Positions 34,338 to 45,670 of a stretch of DNA of 64,000 nt are shown here, piece by piece. How positions within the stretch are numbered: position 1 is the first letter of the stretch; each line of letters starts with the position of its first letter. The notes beneath the pieces were generated by a model. The model was not told the origin of the DNA. It saw nothing but the letters and a program-made list of their open reading frames with translations, and made no database searches. A program made the position numbers and the translations under genes. The stretch comes from Incurvaria masculella (taxonomy: Eukaryota; Arthropoda; Insecta; Lepidoptera; Incurvariidae), in NCBI GenBank assembly GCA_946894095.1, contig OX335655.1, positions 2,976,001 through 3,040,000 on the forward strand. The letters are read 5' to 3'.

Positions 34338-36120
34338 GGTTAGTGATTCCGGTACAGGCGCACTCCTTTCAGGTACTAACTTTACGTAATTATCTTGACC
34401 TTGAACTTTACGTAAATATCGTATAGACTTGCGTTATTTGAGTGCTCCAAGCAGAGTGCCCACTCAAGTCCTCAATGGCTTTTCATAAGCGTATTTTTAT
34501 TATATTTTGTCTTAATGATGGAAGCCAAATTTTTCAAAATGTTTACCAAAATAAGTTGGCACTGTTTGCTACAAATACGCAATTATCTTTTAAATATTCG
34601 TCAAATATCATAATGCTAGATTCAGTATATTATCAATATAAGGTACAACTTTTTTGTAAAAAAATATATTAGGTCAACATTTTATCGCGCATATTCAGAC
34701 TTATGTATATTCAAGTAAGAGTTTTATTTTAGGCTGGTTCGTGCAAATAACATACAGACATACAAAACACAGACAGACATACTAATTGCATGCTATATAA
34801 TATCTATTTCTGGCTAAATAGAGGAATTCTGCAAAGAAATGAAAATAGGTAGCGAATTGAGATTATTTTGAGTTCGTGTTGATTGATGGCATAACACCAT
34901 CCCCAACAGATTTGAACCAACAGAACTCAAGAAATATTTTTCTACGGATTTTGTAAAATTTACGTGACGTGACGTGACGTTTTGATGCCAGTTATCATCC
35001 ACAAAATATGTCGCCGTTTCCGTGGTCGCTTAAAATGCTACGAATAGGTTTTGGGAAAGGCGCAAACGCCAAAGATATAGGGTACTGTCGTCGCTGGATT
35101 CTCATTCTGTTATCTACATAAAAGCTTGTTGTTCCTTTCTATTCAGTACAGTACAAAGCAGCCCGAACAAACCCTGTTGCAACGCGCGCCATCACCGCTG
35201 GCGGGCGCTTGCCGCCATGAGTGGCAACTTTTGGATGGCATCTATGTGATATTCCGAATTTCACTTTTGCGCGCTTGGTCGGCTTCATAATAGGTGTATA
35301 TCGGTGTAGATAGTATTCTGGTGGCATTTGGAGAAGTGCTTCAAGCATCGGTTCGATGGTGGCACCATTTGCAGAAATGTACAAAAATAAACATGAAATC
35401 TTATGAATGCATGCATTTATTATTGAAAATAGTTCTTAAGCCAACTGGTTCTTCCTGACAACTACAGCTGCTTACAAACTTCTTGATATTAGAATACACT
35501 GGAGCTAGATCTGGCATGGTTGAATCTCGTAATAACTTTACAAAACTTAAACCTTTTGGCCTTTATTGAGATAGATTGTCTGTCAAAATTATAATTGCGT
35601 TACTTTTCGTGGGAGCTTATTCATTAAGCGAGTGTCCACGCAGTTTTTATGTTCATTCATTATCTAGAGTCTGTTTTATGTCACCGTAGTTTTTGAATAA
35701 TGTTTTATGTATCATAATAAAAGCCTATGAAACGGCATCCTTGAGGAATGTCAAGGCCAAGGGCTTCCCTAATAAGTCGACGACAACAATGGATAATTTT
35801 AAGGCCGATTCAAGATAACTTATACATGTATGTTACAGATACAATATAATACGTATTAATGCATTTTTTTTTCTTGATAGTTGTTGGATTTCTCTAGTTA
35901 TTCGCATTTTGAGTGCACGAATTTAGAGTTGGTTGTAGAAAAACTTAACCTTTTATTCCAGCTAAATTTATACTCATTCTTTTTTTGTTTGAAAAATCAA
36001 GAAAAAAACATGTTTTTCTTTCTATAAACTCGAAATTTTGCAGTCGATACGGGTACATCTGGAAAATCGTAGTTACCTTTAAGGAATAACAGATTTCGGT
36101 TTTGGACCATAACATACACA
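34338..36120. other. 1.8-kb stretch without a recognised gene
   Basis: Frames of 62-81 codons (34442, 34814, 35139) have no recognised motif. The minus-strand frame at 35139-35384 lies in a GC-richer patch (35160-35290) but has no start context or domain that I can support. A short GTGAC run is at 34963-34979. Confidence 0.35.
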
Positions 36121-36640
36121 TATAAGCCTGATTTTCACGAAGTGTTGATTTTTCTTAATTGACACTTAAGGTGCCCCCGTAAGCATCAGAAAATTTCGCC
36201 TCCCATGCAAACGTAGTTTACTAATCATTTGAAAACCACTGTAGCAATATACTTGATATTTGGTATCACATATCTGGCAACAAATATCTGCGTCTGCATG
36301 CCTTTGTTTTTTCGATAAATGTATACTGAGTCAAACCACAGAGAAAACAAAATTAGTATGAAGATTTTGTTTTTACTTTCATCTGATTCGGTTTGGATTT
36401 TTCAAAAAAACAATAGCATGCAGACACAGATATTGGTTCCCTGATTTTAGATATTAAATATCAATTTAATTGGAACAGCTGTTTTTAAATGATAAGTAAA
36501 CTACGTTTGTATGGGGAGCATAGCTTACGGGCCGTTCTTAAAGGCCCTTTATTACTAAAGTACTGATTATCTTGTACTGATATTGATTGCAAGCTAGTTT
36601 TGAAGCTAGTTTTTGAAGTTACATATTTACACATGATTTT
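36121..36640. repeat. Host repeat split by a MITE
   Basis: CCTGATTTTCACGAAGTGTT ... TTGACAC before the insertion, and AGGCCCTTTATTACTAAAGT ... TTATCTTGTACTGATATTG after it, form one continuous repeat that is uninterrupted at 22338-22450. Confidence 0.75.
36170..36537 (+). mobile_element. TTAA-flanked foldback MITE family P2, full copy
   Basis: It begins GGTGCCCCCGTAAGCATCAG and ends CATAGCTTACGGGCCGTTC, flanked by TTAA at 36166-36169 and 36538-36541. The two 180-bp halves are diverged reverse complements of each other, so the element folds along its whole length. No ORF. The empty site at 22393 confirms the ends. Confidence 0.9.
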
Positions 36641-36868
36641 ATTTTGTTTCAGGTGAGAATCCACTGCAGCAAAGTAATTCTCATATTGAAGGTTGGATTT
36701 ACTTTAACATTATAATATGACCGATCCATACATATGTATATATGAGTTAAGTTAAAATCAAGTTAACACCTATGTATGTATCAGCTGAAATCTTCAGAAC
36801 GAAGAAGAACATTTTCGACTTGTCAAATTGGCTCCCGATTAGACATCAATACACGTTTAGATTTATTT

Positions 36869-37590
36869 TCATCACTACATAGTATAAAACAAAGTCGCTT
36901 TCTCTGTCCCTATATCCCCATGTTCGCTTAAATCTTTAAAACTACGCAACGGATTTTGATGCGGTTTTTTAATAGATAGAGTGATTCAAGAGGAAGGTTT
37001 ATATGTATAATAACATCCATTAAATAGTGGAGAAATACTGTTATTTTTGAGGTTTCCAATGTGATGTCGTAATAAATTACATTTTTGCCGCTTACATTGC
37101 AAACGCAGGCTGAATCCTACGAGATTTATCGTATTGTACACATTGAAAAAGTCTACAGAAAACTCCGCGATGGTATATGTCTATCTCTTATGGATATACC
37201 ACAATAAACATTTTTTGTCATTAACTTTTTACGACAAATAATGGCTCATTTTCGAGGCGATTTTAACCAATACAGCATTAATCCTTTTCCAATTAAATAC
37301 CTTAAATACATTGTTGATTTAATATAGATTTATATGGCCGTTTACAGCATGTGATTTAAATGAATATTTTCGAAGATATTACAGATTTAAAAATTGCGGG
37401 ACGTAGGTTTGCTGCAGTATGGGCCGGCCGGGGCGGTGGGAGCGTGCCTATAAATAGTGCGTCGGAGCCCAAAGACCTGGCCATTGAAATGGTCAGAGAT
37501 GATTCCACAGTAGGGGGCAAAGCCCCGGAACTGTCACCCCACTCCCGCCTAACACAAGGGGGGTGTGAGAAGACCACGTCGTCGCGGTTC
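36869..37590 (+). mobile_element. Helitron-like repeat, 5' portion (uncertain)
   Basis: CATCACTACATAGTATAAAA, GATTTTGATGCGGTTTTTTA and TAGATAGAGTGATTCAAGAG are familiar from a widespread insect repeat. A GC-rich 77-codon frame (37360-37593) near its end has no domain I can name. No 3' hairpin/CTRR terminus was found before the next element, so extent and class are tentative. Confidence 0.35.
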
Positions 37591-37654
37591 TAGCACTTTG
37601 AATTTAGCAGCGATCGGACGCGTTTATTATCGGAGCTCTCTAATCTATACTCTA

Positions 37655-39012
37655 TCTATACTATTATATAAAGAGGAAAGGTTTGATTGTTTGTGTATTT
37701 GAACCGAATAGGCTCAAATACATGAACAGATAGGAAACTACTGAACGGATTTGAAAATTTATTTCACCGTTGGAAAGCTACATTCTATCCGAGGGACATA
37801 GACTATGTTTTATCTTAAAAAAATTAGGGATCCTTACCAAAACTCCGATAACGTAACCCAAGGTGCAAAAAAATGACCAAGAATGTTCCATGTAAGCTCC
37901 GTGCGCTGCGAAAACTATTCACGATAGAACAAAATGATGTAGTACAATTTTATAGAACACATTATTATCTACAAAAAATGTCGCGACAGCATACATCTAA
38001 CTATTATAGTTATGTCACAATAAGTGTGCATTTATTTTAAAATAAAAATTTAAATACCGCCGCTAGAAAAGGCTCTTTATTTGTACCTAGATATGAATCC
38101 TTATCAAAATAAATAAATTATTATTTAAGACTGTTTCATTACCTTTATATTACTTTTTTGAATTATTCGATTCCGACATTTCATTCGAAAGATATCATGA
38201 GTTTAAAAATTAGAAAAAACTTCCGTTTGACAAACTGTGCGTTTTAGAGTTTGTAGGCGTCACTCAGAGATACGGGAGGGGAGTCAGTCGGCTCCCTACG
38301 CAGCACCCGTGTGCGGAATTTAAGAAATTGTCGCTTGATAATATTTTGTCGCTTGATGATAATTAGTTTAGTAGGTAACTAAACGCATTCAAAAAGTTCT
38401 TTTCAGAACTAGACTCATTAATATATGTTGTACATTTAGTTATCTTAATAAATAAGTGACTTAAATAGTTTTTATGATTTTCGATTAAATACTTTTTAGT
38501 TGTAGGTTATAGTTGTAGATGTAGGTAGCTAATAACAGTTAAACATGTTTGAAAAATGTTACGGCTTTTCACGCGGCAGGAAGATACACTCTCCAAAGAC
38601 ATTCTCAAAAGCCGTAACATTTTTCAAACATGTCTAACGACCGCGGTAATCTCAAAAGTATCATAATAACAGTTAAGCTAATTATTTAGTGAAAAATAAA
38701 ACAACATCAAATAATGTTTACTCCCTGGCTTTAACTCAATAAATTATTTATTTAATGGCTTTGTTTTGTGGTTATGACCTTTTTAAAATAATTAATAGTA
38801 TGAAAAATACATAAAAGTAAAAAACACAAATAAGAAAAAAAAATACAAAAAAAATTAATTCACAAAATTTGTTATTTTTATTTCAAATATTTCAATGTAG
38901 GTTTATGCTCTTTTTTTAGGAACGTAATAAGGGGTTTATTTGTGTATCATTGTGTCAAAATAATATTTTTTCAATTATATTATGCCCGTGCAAAGCCGGG
39001 ACGGGCTGCTAG
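37655..39012 (+). mobile_element. Non-autonomous Helitron-like element
   Basis: It starts with TC after an A (A|TCTATACTATTATATAAAG) and ends with a GC hairpin CCCGTGCAAAGCCGGGACGGG-like stem a few bases before CTAG|T. 5'-TC, a 3' subterminal hairpin, CTRR and insertion between A and T are Helitron hallmarks. The 1.36-kb interior has no helicase or Rep ORF and hosts a small hairpin insertion. A second TCTATAC at 37644 leaves the exact start slightly uncertain. Confidence 0.7.
38543..38664. repeat. Insertion with a perfect 27-bp stem, flanked by 12-bp direct repeats
   Basis: 38543-38569 (ACATGTTTGAAAAATGTTAC...) is the exact reverse complement of 38607-38633, with a 37-nt loop. AATAACAGTTAA occurs immediately before (38531-38542) and again at 38665-38676, consistent with a target duplication around an about 122-bp insert inside the Helitron-like element. 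Confidence 0.7.
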
Positions 39013-39176
39013 TTTATAATAAATTGTATGTATATATACCTAAGATCAGAAAGGCATGATTATTTTCCGCTTACTCGTCACCAAGTAGAAATCATTAGCA
39101 CCGTGACATATGTAATACAATTTTGTAGTCCCTCCTGTCCAAAAAACTATAAATAGATTAAAACCATTTTTTTATA

Positions 39177-39430
39177 TGTGACTGGATATGGATGGCTAAT
39201 ACCACAGCCACCGTCATGCTATTAGCCCCACACAACGCATTCCCGAAGTAATTAGGTGCCATGCCAGGACCTTCCCTTTATGAGCGCGGCTACATTGAAC
39301 TGGATAGGAAACAAGGACAATTTGCATTGCCGCTTCGACCATGTTTTCATCCAATCCGATGGGTTTATACCTACCACCTGCAGAGGATATGCACCAATTT
39401 CTTTGTTCTGAACCTTAAAATGTGCATGTA
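39177..39430 (-). mobile_element. SINE, tRNA-type subfamily, internally deleted
   Basis: GTGACTGGATATGGATGGCT, AATTAGGTGCCATGCCAGGA, TATGAGCGCGGCTACATTGA and GCCGCTTCGACCATGTTTTC in minus orientation. After ACCTACCACCTG it skips to GATATGCACCAATTTCTTTG, a word normally nearer the tRNA head. Confidence 0.65.
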
Positions 39431-39439
39431 AGACTATCC

Positions 39440-39605
39440 TACTACTTTAATACGTCCCTTGCCTACTTTACTAGGTAACATACATTGAATGATTGATGGG
39501 CAAAATCCGTCCAATTCAATATGGCCGTGCTAATAAAATTTAACCCCCTGGCATGGCAATTTCAGAATACGTTGGAATGGGCTATCCCATGACCAGGAAG
39601 TAAGA
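39440..39605 (+). mobile_element. SINE remnant, opposite orientation
   Basis: Eroded body words (CCGTCCAATTCAATATGGCC, CCCTGGCATGGCAATTTC, GCTATCCCATGACCAG) in plus orientation next to the minus-strand copy. No head. Confidence 0.45.
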
Positions 39606-39772
39606 ACTTAAGTTGATGCTAGAGGATATAATAGGGCCAATGAATAAGACATTGAGACCTTTCACACGCGTGCGTGTGGCTTTATACAGATTATATCTTC
39701 GTAATAAATGCACCTTCCACTTATGCAGTAAGAATGTTAACCGTGCGAAAATCAAGCGTAGGGATTACTTAA

Positions 39773-40259
39773 GGTGGGACTTCCCGCTCAACTCCCCACA
39801 CAAATTTGGAAAGAAGATCATGCGCATATTTCTTGTAAGAGTTACAGATACTCAAAACAGCTTTATTTGATCGAACTATATATCTGATGACCATTGACAT
39901 TGTAAAATAGTGTTTGGTTTCTAAGTTATAAAGTCCGGAAGCTCGAATTTTCGCAGATAACTCTGTAGGTGGATTATTCAATGACAAAAGAAAAACATCT
40001 TAAAAAGATTAGTCATGAAACCTAGCTTGTTTCATGAAAATATAAAATCAATTTGGTTTTTATTTGATTTTTGCCTACAGCGGTCTTGATTTACTTTAAG
40101 CTATAAATCGTTTTGTAATTAACATTTTCGTAAATCTTGCCAAATCAAACACTATGCGCATTGTCTGCTTTGTAAACATGTTGTATCCTTCTCATCATGG
40201 ATCCTGTCTTTGTCTTTGTAACGTGCCCGCGAGTGAGTTAGTCCCGTCGGGCGGCCACC
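39773..40259 (+). mobile_element. TTAA-flanked MITE family P1, diverged copy
   Basis: TTAA (39769-39772) then GGTGGGACTTCCCGCTCAAC. It ends GTCCCGTCGGGCGGCCACC at 40259 and is followed by TTGA, because a SINE starts within or against the right-hand TTAA. Confidence 0.75.
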
Positions 40260-40261
40260 TT

Positions 40262-40659
40262 GATGAGCGGCTCGTAGCCTAGTGGCGCGGGGACTGGCCT
40301 AACGTACCAGAGATCTGGGTTCAATTCCATGCCCCGATATGCACCACTTTCTTTGTATTTCTGAGTTTGATAAGTGCATTACGTCACGAATACGAGCTGC
40401 TCCATGGTTCGGAATCCATGTAAAACTGTAGGTGGTAGGGTTTAAGCCCGCCCGGGTTGGTACCATCACATTCGATTAAAAGATGGTCGAAGAGGCAATG
40501 AAAAAAAATCCGTATTTATCATCCAGTTCAATGTAGCCGTGCTCATAAAGGGAAGGTCCTGGCGTGGCACTTAATTCCTTCGGGAATGTGGTGTATTTGG
40601 GCTAATATCATAACGGTAGTTGTGTGTATTAGCCATCCATGTTGGTTGTATAAAAAAAA
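40262..40659 (+). mobile_element. SINE, tRNA-headed, full length
   Basis: Best reference copy of the tRNA-headed form. Start GATGAGCGGCTCGTAGCC; A box TAGCCTAGTGG (40275-40285); B box GGTTCAATTCC (40318-40328); then CTTTGTATTTCTGAGTTTGA, TCCATGTAAAACTGTAGGTG, TTTAAGCCCGCCCGGGTTGG, GTTCAATGTAGCCGTGCTCA, GGGAAGGTCCTGGCGTGGCA and 3' end TTAGCCATCCATGTTGGTTG with an A tail. Transcription by RNA polymerase III from the internal promoter is expected for the family. Confidence 0.85.
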
Positions 40660-40669
40660 CCTTAACGCT

Positions 40670-40850
40670 GGTACATAGTAGAGAAAGTGGACCACAGTGT
40701 TACATAGATTCCGAACCGTAGAACAGCTCGGATTCTTAATGGAATGCACTTATCCAACTCAGGAACAAAAATAAACTGGTGCTGAATGGGGCGGAGATTC
40801 GAACCCAGACCTCCCGATTGGAAAGCAAGTGCGCCCGCCCCTGAGCATGT
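40670..40850 (-). mobile_element. SINE tRNA-head fragment
   Basis: Minus orientation, with B box word GGGTTCGAATCTCC (40795-40807 region) and AACTCAGGAACAAAAATAAA, TCCGAACCGTAGAACAGCTC on the plus strand. The body 3' half is missing. Confidence 0.55.
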
Positions 40851-41365
40851 AAAAGTAGCAGCGTGTAACTCAGGGGTGGTCGGGTTCAATAATAAGTGTG
40901 AAAACGTTTTTTTTTATTAGAACACTCATAAAATCATCGATAGCGATATTATGGAAGTCGCTGTATCTTTTACATACCGTATTTTCAAGTAACGCTCTGA
41001 GACCATAGTTAATGATTTTACTCACTCATCACAAAACAGAAAATAACAGAAACGGTCTGACGACTATATAAGCACCTCGCTAAGAGTTTTTCAAATACTT
41101 AACAATAAATCATGACGATATAACACAACAATACTAATAATGTGAACAAGATGATACTAAAGCGATCCAACATTATGTGTACGTATTGTGAGAGAAGATA
41201 ATGAGCTTATACATTTTAATGATGAATTCGACTCTCTTATATGATTATCCCACAGTGAAAATAAATTTGATTTCGTTTGAATTTGAACCATTTCCGTTGA
41301 TGGATTTAAGAGAGTCGTTACTCTATTCATTTTACATACTTTGGATGATAACTGTTTACTTGCTC
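40851..41365. other. Unrecognised stretch
   Basis: AT-rich. The 108-codon frame at 41157-41483 runs into the MITE and is a by-product. Confidence 0.3.
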
Positions 41366-41368
41366 TTA

Positions 41369-41536
41369 GGCTGAGATAAATAGTCGTCACCGAAACTAAT
41401 GCTAACGCAAAGTAGTACTTTGTGACGTCACTTTGACACGTTTTGTATGGACGAAATCTCAAAGTAATGCCAATTGACGTCACAAAGTACTACTTTTCGT
41501 TAGTCTTATTTTCTGTTACGACTATTTATCTCAGCC
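41369..41536. mobile_element. Palindromic MITE, single intact copy, TTA target duplication
   Basis: GGCTGAGATAAATAGTCGT at the left and ACGACTATTTATCTCAGCC at the right, 168 bp, with TTA directly outside both ends (41366-41368, 41537-41539). It holds TGTGACGTCACTTTGACACG and its diverged inverse AATTGACGTCACAAAGTACT. A TTA/TAA target duplication is typical of PIF/Harbinger MITEs, so that superfamily is inferred. Confidence 0.85.
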
Positions 41537-41539
41537 TTA

Positions 41540-41964
41540 ATGTTTTACTAAGTTTTGGATTCTAAAACATATTTTCAATATCTAAGTCTGTATTAATAAG
41601 TCTGTATTAATAAGTCTGTAATAATAAGTATGTATTTTTTTATATACCTTTTATTTTGGAAAATATTGGAAAAAGTTGTCTTTTTTACCTTCATTTAAGA
41701 TTTATTCCAAAGAACAATACAGTTGTGTACGAAAATATTAAAACACACGAACATAGAATGAAGTTTTCTCAAGTGATAAAATAATTTATTGAAATCTAAC
41801 AAATTTTAAGGTTGGGGAAACGTTAGGGCCCGAAGACGATTTCGCTATTTTAATGGCTGCCCTCGTGCAAAATTTGCCTTGGCCAATCGTGCCTTGGTCA
41901 ATGGACAAAGAATGCATATCTTAAAATTTTCAAATCTTAGATTTCCTGTGCCGTTACGGCAGCC
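41540..41964. other. Unrecognised stretch
   Basis: A short triplicated TAAGTCTGTATTAA unit is at 41584-41630. Otherwise no gene or shared repeat. Confidence 0.3.
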
Positions 41965-41968
41965 TTAA

Positions 41969-42335
41969 GAACGGCCCGTAAGCTATGCTCCCCATACAAA
42001 CGTAGTTTACTTATCATTTAAAAACAGCTGTTCCAATTAAATTGATATTTAATATCTAAAATCAGGGAACCAATATCTGTGTCTGCATGCTTTTGTTTTT
42101 TGAAAAATCCAAACCGAATCAGATGAAAGCGAAAACAAAATCTTCATACTAATTTTGTTTTCTCTGTGGTTTGACTCAGTATACATTTATCGAAAAAACA
42201 AAGGCGTGCAGACACAGATATTTGTTGCCAGATATGTGATACCAAATATCAAGTAAATTGCTACAGTGGTTTTCAAATGATTAGTAAACTACGTTTGTAT
42301 GGGAGGTGAAATTTTCTGATGCTTACGGGGGCACC
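41969..42335 (-). mobile_element. TTAA-flanked foldback MITE family P2, full copy (reverse)
   Basis: TTAA (41965-41968), then GAACGGCCCGTAAGCTATGC ... CTTACGGGGGCACC, then TTAA (42336-42339). 367 bp and nearly identical in reverse to 36170-36537. Confidence 0.9.
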
Positions 42336-42339
42336 TTAA

Positions 42340-42976
42340 GTTGAGGCGATTACGGCACGCACACTTCACAAATTCTTATACGCTTCTTTGAAAAAAAATG
42401 CGTACGTTGAAGCACACATGTCGATAGCCACATGTCGTCGTTGTCACCATATTGGACCACGCTTGCTATAACGCGGTGAAAAAATGATAATATAGTAACT
42501 AGATAGTAAGAATATATATAGTATAGTAAAAATAAGAAGTAACGAATATATAATAAGCTTATATTAGAAGTAACTTGTACTTTTATGGTTCGTATTTCCC
42601 GTTTAATTACATTGTTAGTTCTGAAATAGGAAGGTTTGTTCAATTTGGATTTATATTTTTTTATATTCTAGTTTTGTTTATGAACTTTATCATCAACTCA
42701 CTTTCACTTCGTGTCGTAACCTGTAGAGTAGGTAGATTATGCCCGCATGTTACGCCGATAACGGCGAAGGCATAGATGTCACCTGTCACACCCACACTAC
42801 GTATGTAGTATAATCCGTATACAGAATCGGAATCAATATACCTTCTTCGAGCGAAGGTGGCCACCTGGTGTTTTCAAAAGGTTAGCTTTATACAATTTTA
42901 GATTAAATATTTACGTAATATGTTCCACCCTAATACGTAGTTTGAATCGTTTTGCGGAATGTCGTTTTGAAATAAA
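42340..42976. other. Unrecognised stretch
   Basis: Frames of 97, 66 and 67 codons (42350-42864) overlap on both strands and show no motif. Confidence 0.3.
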
Positions 42977-43342
42977 GTTTTTTTTTTTATGCAACCTGAC
43001 ATGGATGGCTAATACCACACAAGTACCGCACAAGTTCGCGAAGGAATTAGGTGCCATACCAGGACCTTCCCTTTATGAGCACGGCTACATTGAACTTTTT
43101 CATTGCCGCTTCAACCATAATTCTTGCGGTCAACATCCAATGCGGTGGAACCCGGGCTGGCTTAACCTTACCACCTAGTAGGGGAAGGGGACCTACAGTT
43201 TTATATGGGTTCCGAACCACGGAACAGCTCGCCTTCGTAACGAAATGTACTTATCCATCTCAGAAAGAGAAAGAAAGTGTTGCATGTGCGGGCAAAGATT
43301 CGAACCCCGACGAAAGGCAAGTCCTTTCGTCGACCACGAGCT
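42977..43342 (-). mobile_element. SINE, tRNA-headed, near full length
   Basis: A-tail (poly-T at 42977-42988), ATGCAACCTGACATGGATGG, GCCATACCAGGACCTTCCCT, body, ACAGCTCGCCTTCGTAACG, and B-box word GGGTTCGAATC on the minus strand. A small rearrangement lies near 43020 and 43120. Confidence 0.7.
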
Positions 43343-43425
43343 GTACTTTAATGTAAGGTACTGGCATGACACCTAGTTCCTTCCTGAATGTGGTGATAGG
43401 CTAACGTCGTATTATAATGTCCATG
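43343..43425 (+). mobile_element. SINE 3' end fragment
   Basis: AATGTAAGGTACTGGCATGA, CACCTAGTTCCTTCCTGAAT and GTGGTGATAGGCTAACGTCG in plus orientation, head-to-head with the minus-strand copy. Confidence 0.5.
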
Positions 43426-43900
43426 TCCACCAACAATAAGTGCATGGTAAAACAATATTAGTTTCGGTAAATTGTGGCATGAACCTGAGGTAATGTAAAT
43501 TATTTAGAAGAAGCGAGCGAGAACCGACCGGCATGGTTGTCAGGTTCCCGATGAAGTTCGAAATCCCATGGGCGTCGCCGAGGCTCCTTACGCCAATGGG
43601 GCGATATCTCGGTGTTATTATCTCTATAACTCGTCCGATGTCAATTTGCTCTTCAAATTGGCCACGTTGTGTCACGTCCTGACGACGTCACAAATCCGCC
43701 GCCCAGGGTTAGCTTCAGGGTTCCGTGAGTAAAAACGGGAACATTATCTGTTTTGCGAAGATTTTTATGGTACGAAATATATCTACGTACTCCCCATTAA
43801 TTTAAGGGAGAATGCTTCTAGCATTGCACATTTAGAGTACTCTTGTTTAAGTTTCGGCGCTTAAAAATAATACACTATAATAAGACTGCATTTTTTCTTT
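43426..43900. other. Unrecognised stretch
   Basis: The 87-codon minus frame (43412-43675) has no motif I can name. CCCATGGGCGTCGCCGAGGC partly resembles sequence near 52.68 kb. Confidence 0.3.
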
Positions 43901-44196
43901 TTAGGATTCCGGACCCAAAGGGTGCCAAAGGAACCCTATTACTAAACCTCCGCTGTCTGTCCGTCCGTACATCCGTCTGTTACAGGGCTGTATCTCATGA
44001 ACCGTAATAGGTTGGCAGCTGAAATTTTCACCGGGTGTGTATTTATTTTGCCGATATAACAACAAATAGGTAAATTGAAAAAAAGTAAAAATTAAAGGAG
44101 AGCCCAATACAAAAAACGTGCTGTTTGTGTTAAATCTTTTACTATGGTTCGGAGCCCTTCGTATGCGATTCCGACTCGAACTTGGCCGGCTTTTTA
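43901..44196 (-). mobile_element. GACG-microsatellite dispersed repeat, copy 7
   Basis: GGATTCCGGACCCAAAGGGT, CCTCCGCTGTCTGTCCGTCC, CAGGGCTGTATCTCATGAAC and a diverged head GATTCCGACTCGAACTTGGC. Confidence 0.7.
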
Positions 44197-45132
44197 GAGA
44201 TGACTTAGGGATTGGTCTCTTATGGTGTGGGTTCCACGTAAAACTGGTGTCCAGCCACGTCCAGTTAAATAGAAAATGATATCTGCATGATTGTGCTGGA
44301 TGATGAGTGAACAAGTAAACTGAATTGTACACTGTTCCTAGTTTGTGTAGGCAATAGTATTTTTTTTTTTTGTAAGTTTTAACGAAGTTAATATTTCTTC
44401 CTTGTTATTATTAAAGTGGCCAATAATGCAGTGTACTGTCAGATCAACGAAATCGTCTTCCGACCCTAACGTTAGCCAACCCCTAGTTGATAGATTTTAA
44501 TATTTTCTTTTAATGATTTAAGAAAGTTGATTCTATTTGCATGTGTCTTTATTTTATTGTTTATATCTGTTCTTTACAGTAAAAATAACTCCTAATATGG
44601 CGATAAAGAAAACGACCTTTTCTAGGTTACAATATTTTCTAATCTTAAAGGTAAATAAAAACATACAGACGTACGTTGTGACAATAAATGTTCACATCCA
44701 AAATTTAAAAAAACTTAGTAAAACATTTACAGCCATATTCAGAGTGGGCGAATTACCTTTAATCCGCCGAACTAAACCGGTAATTGCATTGTTAATCCGG
44801 TGCTAATCTCATACTAAGTTTTGACAGGTGCACTCTGAATACGAACATGTTATGTTATCGCCCGTGGTTGGGGAATTTAAATATATTCGATTTATGCCCA
44901 CAACGTTCACAGTATCAAAACAAGCATGAGATGGTGCGAAACCCTTGGAATTATACCTACGCCATGGGTGCGGTTTTTCCAGTGCGCGTGCATCGCCACC
45001 TCGGCAGCACCCAGGCGCGTACCCTGGGGGGGGGGGCAAAAGATGCAATTAATAATAGAAATGAGTGCCCCCCGAGCCCCGAATAAGCCACTTTTTAATG
45101 TAATTGGACATTGATAGCTAATCAATGTCCAC
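44197..45132. other. No gene recognised
   Basis: Four overlapping frames around 44809-45125 lie in a GC-rich patch with a run of ten G (about 45027-45036) and have no shared motif. The rest is AT-rich. Confidence 0.3.
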
Positions 45133-45524
45133 TATTTTTTATTTTTTTTTATGTGACTGGACATGGATGGCTAATACCACAAGTTCTGTCATGGTATTAG
45201 CCCAACACACCACATGGGAACTAGGTGCCATGCCCGGACCTTCCTTATATTGTACGGCTACATTGAACTGGATGGAAAACACGGACAATTTTCATTGCCG
45301 CTTCGACCATCGTTCATCCAATGCGATGGTACCAACCCGGGCGGGATAAACCCTACCACCTAGTAAGTAAGGAAGGGGACCTACAGCTTAACGTGGAATC
45401 CGAACCACGGCCAGCCTCTCTCAACGGTCGAATGGTCACCCATCCAAGACCAGACCGGACCCAGCGTTGCTTAACTTCGGAGAGCGATCCGAAGTGTCGC
45501 GCCACTGGGCCACTGAGGCTGACC
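45133..45524 (-). mobile_element. SINE with hybrid tRNA A-box / 5S-like head, full length
   Basis: Minus strand order: CAGCCTCAGTGGCCCAGTGG (A-box-like), TCGGATCGCTCTCCGAAG, TTAAGCAACGCTGGGTCCGG (5S A-box-like), TCTTGGATGGGTGACC (5S C-box-like), GCTGGCCGTGGTTCGGATTC, CTTCCTTACTTACTAGGTGG, then the same body as the tRNA-headed SINEs, ending TTAGCCATCCATGTCCAGTC and an A-rich tail. About 97-98% identical to 57384-57753, so recently active. Confidence 0.85.
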
Positions 45525-45554
45525 ATAGTCATGAAAAATTTGCCTTACAAACCC

Positions 45555-45670
45555 TATAGGAACTAAGTGCCATGCCGCAGGCCCTTCCTTATATTGCCCA
45601 GCTCCATTAACTGGATGGAAAACATGGACAATTTCTCATTGCCGCTTTGACCATCGTTCAGCCAATAAAT
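45555..45670 (-). mobile_element. SINE 3' fragment
   Basis: GGAACTAAGTGCCATGCCGC, CCTTCCTTATATTGCCC and TGCCGCTTTGACCATCGTTC match the 3' half of the SINE body. Truncated. Confidence 0.6.

Noticed and set aside
34814..35384. Minus-strand ORFs as part of a host enzyme
   Set aside because: No recognisable motif on inspection, and no exon boundaries consistent with a gene.
45434..45480. A genuine 5S rRNA gene
   Set aside because: Only the internal control-box region resembles 5S; the flanking arms of the 5S molecule are absent and the segment is part of a SINE.
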